A stretch of 64,000 bases of DNA from Eumeta japonica. Its lineage: Eukaryota; Arthropoda; Insecta; Lepidoptera; Psychidae. The position numbers and the translations under genes are program-made. Location: NCBI GenBank assembly GCA_005406025.1, contig BGZK01000143.1, positions 1-64,000 of the forward strand, given 5' to 3'. How positions within the stretch are numbered: position 1 is the first letter of the stretch; the number at the start of each line of letters is the position of its first letter. Shown piece by piece: positions 33,250-44,995 of this stretch. The notes under the pieces are model-generated. The model ran no database searches. It was not told the DNA's origin and was given only the letters and a program-made list of their open reading frames with translations.

Positions 33250-36212
33250 CAGTGGCGAGGGGTGAGAAAAATATAAAGGGAAGCCGAACCTTAAAAAATT
33301 GTCAACATTAAACATTATTAATAAAAATATAACTGTTACTTACCGAGCTCTGTAACGCCCTCTGGTATAACGCGGAGATATTTCATTCGCCACTTTTGGC
33401 ATACTTGAAGTCAACGATAGAATACAAACGGAAGACTTCGAGCATACATAAAAGCATCTTTGAAAAAAGCTAATGAAGTAGTTTCCCTTAGTCGAATTTA
33501 TAGCAGCGCAGTGAATAAATGCATTAAATGAGATAAAAAAGCTATTTAAATTCTAGTGGTAATCTACGATTTTTCTTGAGAAAATGAGCTAATACCAAGT
33601 CATAAAAATTTGGCTTACTTTTGATTTGCAACAGTAAATGTTTTTCTGTAGATAACAACGCGAGATCTGAAAGCCTTTGTTCTGTCTGGCTATTCCTGAG
33701 ATACGTATGAATGCGTTTGAGAGCTGAAAAAGATCATTCCGCAGCCGCAATTGTTATCGGAAGGGTTAAACAGACATTACTTAAGCTTAAAATTTGAGAA
33801 AATGTATCTTTTAAGATATCTTTTTGTAAATGCAAAAATAACTCGTACATATCTAATCCTTTAAGCGAGGGAGACGAATATAATACTTTTAACTCATTTT
33901 TTAATGCATTTATGTCAAAAATTCGAGGAAATAATAAATTTAAATTATTTAGTTTATCCTCAGGAAATGTACGTTCGAATAAATCATATTTCGACTTACT
34001 TAGTAAATCTAAAAACGACAAATTGCTTAATGAACTATATCTGGTTTGAATTTGATTTTTAACATTATCTACAATTTCGATGAAAATACGTTCATATTCG
34101 CGTTTTAAATCTGATTCTGAGCTAAATAGACGTCGGCGTCTTCGTGGAGGCTCACTTATATCAATGACACTGTCGTAAATTTCGTCAAACTTATTAATGA
34201 AATTACTCTCAAACCAATTTAATAGCGATTGAACTTTGTATTATGTCGGATCTACAGTTACAAATGACATTAATAATACGAGAATGATACTGCCATCGAG
34301 TTTCTGCGACACCAGGCAAACGACGATCTGACGTTAATTTTAAAAGACCCGAACGTTTAGTAGATTTAAAAAAAAATATTATGCAATTGATGTGGCCGAA
34401 AAATTGTTTTAACTCTGAAATATTTTCTAAAGATCGAGATAACACTAAGTTAAGTACGTGAGCATAGCGAGGAATAAAGACAGCCATTGGACATTGTAAT
34501 TTAATTTTTGTTTGTACGCCGCCCTGAGCACCCGACAACACAGCGGCCCCATCATACGACTGACCGACTAATTTTTCTTTATAATTAAACTGATCTATGA
34601 CCTCTAATATACTTTGCGATAACTGATCTGCTCCAAGTTCTAAAGTAACATCGAAAAAACCTACAAATCTCTCTTCGATCCCCGTCTTAGTCAAATAGCG
34701 GAGTATGACAGACATTTGCTCTCGATGGCTAATATCAGGTGTTTAGTCGGCTATAACCGACACGAATTTCGCAAAGTTAATTTCTGATTTAATTTCATCT
34801 CTAATGACCTGAGCTATGGACTTTATTAAATCGTTCTGAATATCGCTCGAGAGACCAGAAAACACAGAGTTCTGAGTTGAGGAACATTGCTCTAAATGCA
34901 TATCTAATACTGAATCATATGTTTTTAAAAACAACAAAGTTTCTATGTAATTACCGCGATTATCTGATGTTAATTTTTCGTCATGGCCGCGAAACGATAG
35001 CTCTCGCCTTCCTAATAAAATGATGGTGTCTATAAATCGCTTCATTAAATTACGGTTTCGTTCTATTTTTTTATTATATGCCTCGAAAGAGTTCCCTAAA
35101 GAAATTTCAATTCTATTAATGCCAAATTCGTGCAATCCTAAAGAACTACGAATATGTTTTTCAGTTTGTGCTTTTTCGAGGAATTAGTAAAATTATTTAT
35201 ATCTACAAATCCTGTACTACTCCAAACGCTACTTGATTTTGAAAATAATAAACAAGGAAAACAATACATTCTATTATGCTTACAACTGCCAGTCAACCAA
35301 GTAAATTTTTCGTAAAGTGAAACGTGGAAGTGCTTACAAAAACCATCTTTACGTTTATAATCTATTTTCATATTAGGTTTAACACGATCTAACTCGATAA
35401 TTTTCTGTTTTTGCTGAAACGTTAATTTTGAAAAGGAGTTTTCGCTTTGTAATAGAAAATCCGTAGTGCAGCATTCAATTGCTAAGAGTGCCATTATAAA
35501 ATCGAAAATAGAAAAACACTTACTGAATAAATAGAATAACAATCAATTCGTCTTAAATACCACTACACTAACTTAGTGTCACTAACTCGTATTATATAAA
35601 TTCAATTACACTCACAACGCTTCTATACTTAATTCGACACGGGAATGATGCTAAATGCAAAACCGTTTTTTATTCGGGTATAATCGGAAATCTCCGCTGA
35701 TCGAAACGCATTATTATTTACATAATGATGTATAACACAAGAATCCGCAACCGAATTTAACACCTAAGAATTCACGTTAAAGGTGAAATTATGTTACACA
35801 AATTACAATTGCGTCATTTCGTTGTGGAAGCGAAACTCGCGATCAACCGAGTTATCAAGCTCCCGTTCCCCGCTCGCCCACGGCTTGCGAGGCGTCGCCA
35901 TAACGCTATAATACAACTGAATATGGAAGACTCAACATTTCACATTGATTACGACGATTGCAAACATTCTGAATTTGGTCGTCTAAATAACTCGGTTGCT
36001 TTCGAGTTATTTGAAGTGTTTTTTATATAGGGCTTTATTACGTTACTAATGTAAGAAGGCTGGATATTATTTAAAATAATTATTGAAAATTAAAATAATT
36101 TTAAGTGTCTGTATACTAAAAGCAATAATTTATTTATTTATGAATTATGCATATTAAATATTTTATAAAGGGAAGCCGATAAGAATCAAGTTCTTAGAAG
36201 CCGTCGCCCCTA
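33250..36212 (-). mobile_element. hAT transposon, complete ends, dead transposase
   Basis: The 2963 bp element runs from CAGTGGCG to CGCCCCTA, an imperfect inverted repeat pair as in hAT elements, and is bracketed by the exact 8 bp target duplication TTAAATAG. A subterminal AAAGGGAAGCCG motif occurs near both ends (33278 and 36168). The transposase is on the minus strand and broken, so the copy cannot move on its own. Confidence 0.88.
33620..35500 (-). pseudogene. hAT transposase, ZMYM1-like, with stops and a frameshift
   Basis: Reading 35500 to 33620 on the minus strand, the N-terminal TTF-type zinc finger region (KHFHVSLYEKFTWLTGSCKH near 35330) is followed by a DUF4371-type RNase H-like core, with SYDGAAVLSGAQGGVQTKIK near 34530 and GVAETRWQYHSR near 34300. 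The hAT dimerisation region follows near 33740-33640 (SFSALKRIHTYLRNSQTEQR). The frame shifts near 35137. In-frame stops occur at 34743-34745 (in IADxTPDIS), near 34209, and at 33734-33736 (before SFSALKR). The family includes vertebrate and insect zinc-finger MYM-type 1-like proteins derived from hAT elements. The protein is not made whole as written. Confidence 0.85.
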
Positions 36213-36220
36213 TTAAATAG
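36213..36220 (+). repeat. hAT target site duplication, right
   Basis: TTAAATAG directly follows the right end CGCCCCTA and is identical to 33242-33249. Confidence 0.85.
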
Positions 36221-36960
36221 TCTGAGCATTAATAAAACAATGATCTGTCGTTTTTCGAGATAAATATTTTTTTCTATTCTTTATAAAATTGTATTACATT
36301 TATATCGTTGATCGCTACTTTTTGGGTATTTTTTTATCATTTTAAATTAAATATCTTATAAACGATTAAAGATATGACGTACACACTTACGGTGTTTTTT
36401 GTTCCCTATTAAAAATGTAAAAAGTAGAGCTTTGAGTCAACGCTATAAATTTACCATTTATCTATGCAATAGATAAATGGTACAACAGCTTTGGTCCTAA
36501 GAATAAATTTTTCTTTAAAATAATTTTTTTTTATAAAGATCATAGTTATATCAAGGATTATATTGTAAAAAATTAAAGTATCATCTAAATATTTTTTTTT
36601 ATATCAATTTGTTCCGGGGCAAAACGCCTATCAAGTATTTAATCGCAAGATTCACTGTATGTTCGGCAAATTTATACTAGATACAAATCATATTCATTCA
36701 ACTTTGCAACTCTGTGCTGTTACCATCATTTTTAATTAAACGTATAAATTTGTCAAATTTCTATTTAATTCGCCACCATCATGGTCTTGAAACATATATT
36801 GGTGGCCCATGAGGGGAACTACTAAGGAATCCATGTACATTACCAAGAAATACAAGAAAAATTGAATTAATTGAAAAATTTACCTACGTGTATTTTACGA
36901 ATACCTTCGTAAAATAGAAAAATAATTGTGTGAAGACCGAAACATGCCTATTGAAGATAA
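36221..36960. other. Non-coding stretch with a perfect 14 bp hairpin
   Basis: TACCATTTATCTAT (36452-36465) and its exact reverse complement (36469-36482) are separated by only three bases, GCA. No run of T follows and no gene adjoins, so a terminator role is not supported. The remainder holds nothing I recognise. Confidence 0.7.
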
Positions 36961-36979
36961 ACAGCATTGTAAAAACTTT

Positions 36980-37830
36980 CATCCATTAAGAGACAAATCA
37001 CTAAGTTCAAAAATTATTTAAGTAACAGCCCTGTTCGAACAGAGCTCACTAATATTCAGTTAATAAAATTAGACCTTAGACTTACAAAGTTCGAGGCACT
37101 GTCAGTTGAGATTGATAAATTGCACATTGAAATAGACGTTTTCAATTCCGAAAACATTTCTGCGGAAATTGATGAGAACATTGAATATGATATTACTATT
37201 AATATTGCTAGAGCAAAGAACTTAACAGATTTTTTTTGTAAAAAACTCGAATTAGAGCAGGTACGTAGTTCGGTTCATAGGATCTTATGCTATCTCGATC
37301 GTCAAGAAATCGGTTTAAAATTGCTGCAAATACTAATATCTAAATTAGATGGAACATATTTCCGTTGGTTAAAATTTCGAGATATTTTCGAAAATTTCAT
37401 TGACAGCAACGAATGCGATCGTGCCTGTAAATACTTTTTAATGTCATGTGTCTTATTTACAAGGTGATGTATCTAGAATTACTTCAAATGTAGAAATTTC
37501 CAGTGCAGATGCAGGAATACTAATAAACCACCACTTAAATTATTTATTTAATATTAAACAATTGGTCAATGTTTCAGCTCCTTCTACTGCTGATTATTTA
37601 TTAAATGATATTTTAATGGTGGGTCCGACTGTACAAGATTCACTTTTCTCTGTTTTAATTCGTGCGAGACAGTATAAATACCTATTTACTGCAGACATTG
37701 AAAAAATGTATCGACAGGTCTTAGTAGACGAAGACGATAGAAATTTACATCTCATTCTGTGGAGAGAAGACAAGTCACAATCTATATGGCACAGCAAGCA
37801 GCAGCTACTACAAGTACTCGATGTGTATGG
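36980..37830 (+). pseudogene. BEL/Pao relict: gag start joined to reverse transcriptase
   Basis: The frame at 37120-37467 resembles the coiled N-terminal part of BEL/Pao gag (helical, charged, with NIARAKNLTDFF). The next frame, 37448-37837, holds BEL/Pao reverse transcriptase text: LNDILMVGPTVQDSLFSVLI near 37603 and FTADIEKMYRQVLVDEDDR near 37684. The zinc knuckle and protease that should lie between are missing, so a large internal deletion has joined gag to RT. The end is abrupt, without RNase H, and no LTRs are seen. It is a different and older family than the element at 1-7389. Confidence 0.8.
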
Positions 37831-38039
37831 TAGTTAGGGGAAGAACAACAGTAACAACCTCAATAAAACGATAATCCAAAATGGCTTTAATGTAGATTAC
37901 CAGATTACGGGATCTACTGACAAGGAGTAATTAAAGGTCATACAACAACCAATTTCAAATGTATTGAAATCTGGTTGTTTCAATCTAAGAAAATATAAAG
38001 ATAATTGTCATTGTATTTTTGAAAATCTCTATAAATAAA

Positions 38040-39780
38040 AGAAAAATGGACCATATATGTCCGAGAATCAATTGAGAACGGCTTGACCGATTGAAATAAT
38101 TGGATTGTTGTGTTCATTGTTATCAGGACAAGGTTTGTATAAAAGAAAATAACACTTTGTATCTGTCTGTCTGTCTGTTAGTCCGAGGTATTTTCGGAAC
38201 GGCTGAACTGATCACAATGAGATTTTTATTGGAAGGTAGAGAAGCTTCCTGGAAGTGTACTTTTAACGCGTTTATTTGTAGGGTTCGTGCGTGAAAAAAA
38301 TTTTAATTATGAGATATTTTTTTGGAATTGAATCAAAAGTGAAACCGGAATCGAGATCGGGAGTAAAACCGAAATCGGAATTGGATTGGGACGACCCTTT
38401 GTATCTGTCAGTCTGTCTGTTTGTATTCGGGGTATCGTCGGGACGGCTGAACGGGACTTTAAAGGGAAGACAGAAGAGTTTACTGGGCTACATTTGGGGT
38501 ACTTTCATTCATTATATTTTTTTAGGGTTCTTGCGTCGTAAAAAACCTTTAAAAATCGTAGGATTTATTGAAATTTAAATAAAGTGGAACCGATCTCGAG
38601 ATCGGAAGAAAACTGGCATCGAGACTAAATCGAGAAGAAATTAAGGGCGAGGAAGGGGATCGGAATTATGGTGGATGTATGGATCACAGTATCCATAAAT
38701 CAATACAAAAGGTGTAGGAAATCGTTCTATGTTCTCAATGGAGGAGCCATGGGCGACAACTACCTATATCAACAAATCAAAGTACGTATTTTTGTCCTCT
38801 ATACGTATGAAATCTATTGATCCGATTGCGATGAAACTTTAGTGATATGTAGTACGCATACCGGGGAAGATTTCTAAAAAAAAAACTAGCATTTGGTCCT
38901 GGTTACATCCGCGTATTTGTACTACTAAACCGAACTAATGAACCGATTCTAAAAATTTATTCATTAATAGATATCACTTTTCTGAGTAAATAAGTCTGCA
39001 ATCAACACCCCCGGCTTTGTCCATGAATTTATGTTTATAAGACGATTTTATAATGCATTAATTCATATAAAGAGCTACTCGATTCCCGAATAATATAGTT
39101 TACATATTATTTTGACATTAGTACTCCCTGGCTTCGTCCACATCGGAATTGAGACTGGTAGCGGAATTGAAATTGAAAGCTGAACAGGGATCAAAATCGA
39201 GAAAAAGGATCAGAATCATAATCGAAAGCGGGACTGAGACCGAAATTGAGAACTGAACTTGGGTTGAAAATGAAAATAAAGATGGGATCAAAATTTAAAA
39301 TGTGACCGGGATGTTTCATGTTTTGTGTATTATACGCATTAAAGTTTGTCGCCGACTTCACCCATGTATTTGTATTATTGAATTGAACTACTACACCGAT
39401 TCTAAAAATTCATTTACTCAAAGAAAGTGAAGCTTCCTATATCCTCGAGTAATATTGTCTATATTTTATTTTGATAGTAAGTTCCAGCTTAGTTTAAATC
39501 GGAGCTATGATTGATTGGAATCGCAATCGAAAGCGGAACAGACAGAAGAAACGAGAAGGTGACCAGGATCAGAATTGCAAGCGAGACCGGAACTGACACT
39601 GAGAACAGGACTCGGTTAGTGAACAAGTGTGGGGACGGGATCAGAATCAAAAGGGATTTAAATTGACATCGAACCATACGACACAAGAAAAAGTTCATTC
39701 TACGTCTATGCTGACGCATCTGCGGGCATTAACTATACGAGCAAGTCACCTACAGTAAAGTGCAGAACAACGTCTGCCGT
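38040..39780. repeat. Retroposon-like repeats and AATC minisatellite
   Basis: Two related blocks (about 38150-38290 and 38395-38560) share TTTGTATCTGTC, a CTGTCTGT run, CGGNACGGCTGAAC and AGGGTTCNTGCGT. Between and after them lie purine-rich AATC-type minisatellites (38330-38390, 38580-38660, 39130-39310, 39480-39670). CCCCGGCTTTGTCCATG and CTGGCTTCGTCCACAT mark further retroposon edges. These are non-coding leftovers of dispersed elements; open frames here are incidental. Confidence 0.55.
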
Positions 39781-40879
39781 ACCAGCTAGTCGTTCTTAAT
39801 TTACAAAAAATAAATTTATTTCCAATAGTTTCGAAACATATTAGTCGATATGATACTTTAAAAAAGGTAATAGAAAACTCACGCTTTTATAAGCAGGTGT
39901 GCGCAAACGACTCTGGGTGTAAGTAAATACCGATACATACACACTTATGAAATCAGTATACAGTTACATAAAAAAACCGCTTTTTCAATACTAAATAAAA
40001 CACATTAGTGTTCACGCCATTGTTTACCAAAACAATAGAGTAACAAAAATCCGTAAAAACAATCACGAGCAGCACTTTCAAGGTACTGGTTGACGTATTT
40101 ACGAGTTCAAAGGTGTTCTCTCAGCAAGTTTATGCAAATTGCAGCAATGAAACATTGACCAATTAGTGGTAACAAAATGACTACTTCCCCTTCGCTCAAA
40201 ATATATACAGGTCACATTTTCACATTCATACTTGTGTATGTTGTCTCGGCGAAATCTCCCGTGACAAAAGATTCGGTGTTATGATAATTTTATTTAGGCT
40301 TCTTTTCGAATGCAAAAACAAAACTAAAATTAACATTGAACGAACTTTATCTTACACATTTAATATAAATAAAGCAATGCAAAAATTACAAAATGAGGAG
40401 AGGTACGTTTCGTAAATGGCTACCTTTCTGACATCGAAGAAACCTAGTTTAAAAAAAGAGGTGTTACACTTACATAAAAATTTTAATTACTGTAGTATAA
40501 TTTACTGCGCATTTGTTTTAATAGAATTAATTTAAGGGAGTGCCTTTGCTTCTTGCAAAAAAAAAGAGAGAAAAGATGATATGTGATTTCATTGAGTTAT
40601 CAAAGCTAGCATGTAATAATTCAGCATTATTCCATGCTAACTCCTTAACTGAGCTATCATAAAATAATTTTGAAGTATGTCTAACCCCGAACATACATAA
40701 AATACATAAAAGTAAAAAATAAAATTTCTGTCTTGGTATTTTAACATTATTAAACGTCCCTTTTAATATTTTCGTGAAGTTACTTAAAAATTTTAATTTT
40801 ATTTTTATTTCATTTTTTTATCTTACTTGATTCTAATCGATAAATACTTATAATACATTTTTCAAAATATTATCAAAGC

Positions 40880-41960
40880 CTCGCCATTTTTCTAATTGTT
40901 TTTCTGCCCACCACAATAAGTGAATTTAACGTAGAAATTTGATACATTTTGAAGTTTTATTACAAAAAAATAGAAAAATGCGACACAAGCTGCGAAAAGT
41001 ATTTTTGACATTTAGGGCCCTAATGCAGTAAGAGAAGCACAAAACTAGTACAAGCATTTTCAGTGCGGTAATTTTGATGTCAAAGATGAACTTCGCTCTG
41101 GTCGACCTGTTACGGATAAATCGATGCCATTTTGAAAAAAATTGTGCTTAATTTTTACGACATTGCTGAATTTTTGGGGATTGGCCACAAAACAGTTTTC
41201 ACGTATTTGAAAAAAGTTGAATATGCAATCAAAATAAATCTAATAAATCGTATTCTCATTTGCAATTCTCTATTGTAACGAAATGAAATCAAACTGTTTT
41301 CGAAAAGCTTGATCACCGGCGATGAGAAATGAATTACCAACGACAAGAACGTGCGAAAAAGGTTATGGTCATAAGACAAGCAAGTTCCACAGCGAAACCC
41401 AGACTGAGTCGCAATAAGTTAATACTATATGTATGGTGAGATTTGAAGAACATCATTCATTAAGAGTTTTTACCGTTGGGCAAAGCTATCAATTCGGTTC
41501 TTTAATGCAAACAGCTGATTAGATTCAAGCAAGAATTAGAGAAAAAACGGCAGAAATTGATCAATACAAAGGCTGTGGTTTTTCACCATGATAACACCAT
41601 ACCATACACATGTTTAGCCACTCAACAAATATTGACAAAGTTTTATTGGAAAGTGTTAATGCATTCGTCATATAGCTCTTACCTTTCACCCTCAAATATT
41701 CGCCTGTTTCGGTCTTTTTTAGAGTTCTTTAGCTAGTGTTAGGTTAACATGAAGAGAGGACTGTCAAAATTAATATCAATTTTTTGATCAGAAGTCCCAA
41801 AAATTCTACAGCAATGCGATTATATCACTATGTCCAAAATGGTACCAAATTGTTGAACAAACTGGCATAAATATTTTATAATTAAATGTAAATAAACTAT
41901 GATGAAAAATTATCTTGTGTTTGTATATAAAATACGATAAAACTTTTTCACAACCTTATA
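40880..41960 (+). pseudogene. Mariner relict, second family (copy B)
   Basis: It is the counterpart of 17290-18392, with FDVKDELRSGRPVT near 41070 and GDEKxI near 41320, a VVFHHDNT-like second-Asp region near 41577, and a terminal end near 41957. It has numerous stops and indels. In places it is better preserved than copy A, for example in the HHDN motif. Confidence 0.8.
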
Positions 41961-42414
41961 TAATTCACGAAAATTATAAAATTTTGAAAAATAGTGTAAT
42001 AGTTTAAAGTGAAATAATATTTCAAATAGCAATAAGAACAAAAATTTTTATATGAGTGTTTTACATCTTAAATTATACTGCGAGGATACCACTGATCAAC
42101 AACTGTAAAATAGCAACACGAATTTATGATTATTACACAGTCGTCATTAGAAGCATTTGCTATACATGCTTATTCATGCATACAATACTAAGTGTTAATA
42201 ACAAAAGTGTTTATTAGTGTCGAAACTTAGGTCGATTTAATGACATCTTATTGTACACATTTATTAATTAAAAACGGAGACTGATTTAAACCGTTAACTG
42301 CTCGGCACGGTCATGAATGCAATATGTATTCATCTCATATTTTTAGAAACTTTGACATGAATTAACACCGATTTGATATTGTAAGCTCGATTACTTTACT
42401 AGTATCAAATGCGT

Positions 42415-42485
42415 TGCGCAAGCGCCGCCGGCAGCGGGGGCGGACTCCGCCCACTGCGGGGAAGAGGAGCGAAATTATAAATTCT
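42415..42485 (+). promoter_or_regulatory. GC-rich islet upstream of desaturase B, possible promoter
   Basis: GCGCCGCCGGCAGCGGGGGC and a TATAAA about 50 bp later (42476-42481) mirror 18852-18920 in copy A. It lies about 2.2 kb upstream of the ATG exon. Conservation of this islet in both copies is seen; the promoter role is inferred. Confidence 0.3.
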
Positions 42486-43570
42486 AGCCAAGTTATGACA
42501 TCCTCTTAACATGGCTGATCTCACCAATGATGTACGGACATCTATTGAATTCAGTCGTTAAACAAACCTAATTATATTCTTGTTCCCAAGTTTGATAGTC
42601 AGTTTGACTGCATTTCTGAGTGACCAATTGAGATACTGCGTGATTAATTGAGGTACTATTATTTTGTAGTATTTATTATATTTTGTTCATAATCTCACAC
42701 TAGATTAACCTGTACTAACATTTTAATACTTCTATGTATTAACTTCTATAAATATAAAACCGAATTAACAATTAACTCTATTTCGATGAAATTTTGACAA
42801 TAATATAATGGTCAAAATTTCATCGCGCACCTTACCTGAGCACCCATGAAGGTTTCTGATTAAAACCAACCTTTCAAAATACACATAATTTGGAAACTTT
42901 CGAAAACCTATGAAATTAATTACTTTTTATTGAAATCGGCGCCACCTCATTATGATAAATGCGTGTGGCTTAGTTTTCATAGCTTGACAGCCATTTGACT
43001 CAATACTTGACATTTGTATACATATTTACTGATGTAGGTGTCGAGTTTGGTTACCTTTTATTAACTTTTATGTTAACTGCTTTCATTAGGACAGTTTTCT
43101 TTTTTTTTTTTGTCTTGCTTTAGATAGCAATAACTCCAAGAACTATAATTTAAGTCATTTTTTTCAAGTTATGTTCTTAACTATTTTTTAGTGATTAGGT
43201 AAGTAAACTTCATTGTTTATCTAGCTTTTACATATGGCTTAAGGTAACTGTAATGTAAACAGACACATGGGTAATACTGAAAATTTCTGAATTCTAAATA
43301 AGACCACATATTACGTTTGTAATATATTTATGGTTTTCCAAGTGTATTCCATTTTACATTCTCTGAAACCATTGTAAAAGGCAGTTGGATTAGTTTTCGT
43401 TAGATACGTTTTCAATGGCCTTTTGTAAACCATTCGACACTGCTTAGGGTTCTTTATAAATCGTATACCTGTAAACTTATTTTCAATTTGCAACAAAAAA
43501 AAAATTGTAAAACGGTTGACTCTGCAAGCCATCCCTGAAACTTTCCGTTGTAATAAGTGTGACAAAGAAA

Positions 43571-43704
43571 AGTTTCAGGGATGGAAATGGAAAGATAAGT
43601 GACACTTATCAATATGTTTCAGCTCCTTGAGTTATTAATATTATCTGTGTTTTTGAGCTTAAAAATTTTAAAGATTGTCACCCTTCAGGCCAACCCTGAA
43701 ACTT
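43571..43704. mobile_element. Small MITE, present only in copy B
   Basis: AGTTTCAGGGATGG at 43571-43584 and CCAACCCTGAAACT at 43690-43703 form inverted ends of a 134 bp insert. Just upstream, CCATCCCTGAAACTTT (43529-43544) is a perfect 16 bp inverted partner of 43569-43584. Copy A has only the single upstream CCATCCCTGAAACT near 19978, so about 160-175 bp was added in B. Confidence 0.65.
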
Positions 43705-44655
43705 CTTTTGGTCTGTTGTCCGTATACTATTGACGTATAATAATGCGATCGTCGCCTTGACTTCTATACAGAGAAAGTGGAAAACTTGTTTCCATCCAGA
43801 ATTTGGTGTGTGGCGCTAATAATGATTCTTTTTTAGTTAAATTTACAGCGAATTTTTAATTAGAGCGCAATCACTCTTGGACTACTTTTGCCATAGCATC
43901 GACTACGCCGTTTGTTTCTGAAGACGTTATCAGATTCTTTTTCCAAATTCACCAGAAAGTGGAGAATGTAAGTAATAGCAACGTAAACTGCTTTATGTAA
44001 CTAAGATGGTTTCAGGAATTGCGATGCTTTTTCATCGCAATTCGTGAAATAATTATCATTGAAATGTTCAGACGTGGTTTTCATCATTAGTTTCACTTCA
44101 TCAAATGACGTTTTTTGAGAGAAAACAAATGATATACTAAAAAGAATACTCAGAATAAGTGTACTATAATATGTGAGGAATTCCGTACATTCCTTATGGA
44201 TCCTTTCATCATAATTGTTCCAAATATGAACCCGACCGATCAGCACAAGTAATAGGAACTAGCAGTTGTGTCTGATTTTGATTCTGATTTGATTTGATTC
44301 TAAGAACTATTAAAGTAATTTTTAAAATACTTTCACTAACAAAAAACCTCACTATTTCTGAGTAAAACAGTGCTTATGTTAGTCAAAACCGTAAATGGTG
44401 TTTAAACCGGAATTGAAAATGAGAATGGGAGTAATATCAATTGCGGAACCGAAACGGGAATAGAAGTTGAGTATGAACGGAGATCAAAAGTTGAGTCGAT
44501 GTACGTGAGCGAAACCACAAGCAGAAAACTGATAATATAGAACCATCACTACAAGTCACATAAGCATACTTATGTGACTGGCCTACACTCTACTTATTTC
44601 TAGCATGATTTTTAAAGGTATGAGGTAAATTAGGAATACTGCTTTTATTTCTCAG

Positions 44656-44995
44656 ACGTTGACTATGAATCTGTCCACAATCACAACAAATTCGGTTGTT
44701 GGAGACTGCATTAATGTGGCTAATGCAAAAACGCATAAACAGTTCAACCAAGAAGATTTATGTATTAGTGAGAGTGAGATCACACAAGAGAAAAGCGCAT
44801 TTGACGAGATGTTACCAAAACACGACCCACAGTTCTTGACGCCGATAAGGAGATGGGAGAAAAGGATGGGCTTCGTGACGCCCCTGCGCTGGGTCAACGT
44901 AACCTCGATACTTCTTTACCACCTGGTGACGCTCGTGTGGTTTTTGTACAACGCGGCGATGGGGCTGTGGCCTAAGTGGCAGACTTGGCTTTTTT
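44656..44995 (+). CDS. Desaturase B coding exon 1
   Basis: The acceptor TTTCTCAG ends at 44655, the start ATG is at 44665, and the donor GTAAGT begins at 44996. The frame is open throughout (MNLSTITTNSVVGDCINVAN at the start) and reaches LPKHDPQFLTPIRRWEKRMG and a membrane segment (SILLYHLVTLVWFLYNAAMG). The exon ends one base into a codon. The first nine bases before the ATG are 5' UTR, implying an upstream non-coding exon, not located. Confidence 0.9.

Noticed and set aside
36452..36482. A bacterial-type terminator
   Set aside because: There is no T run after the stem and no gene upstream; the DNA is eukaryotic.
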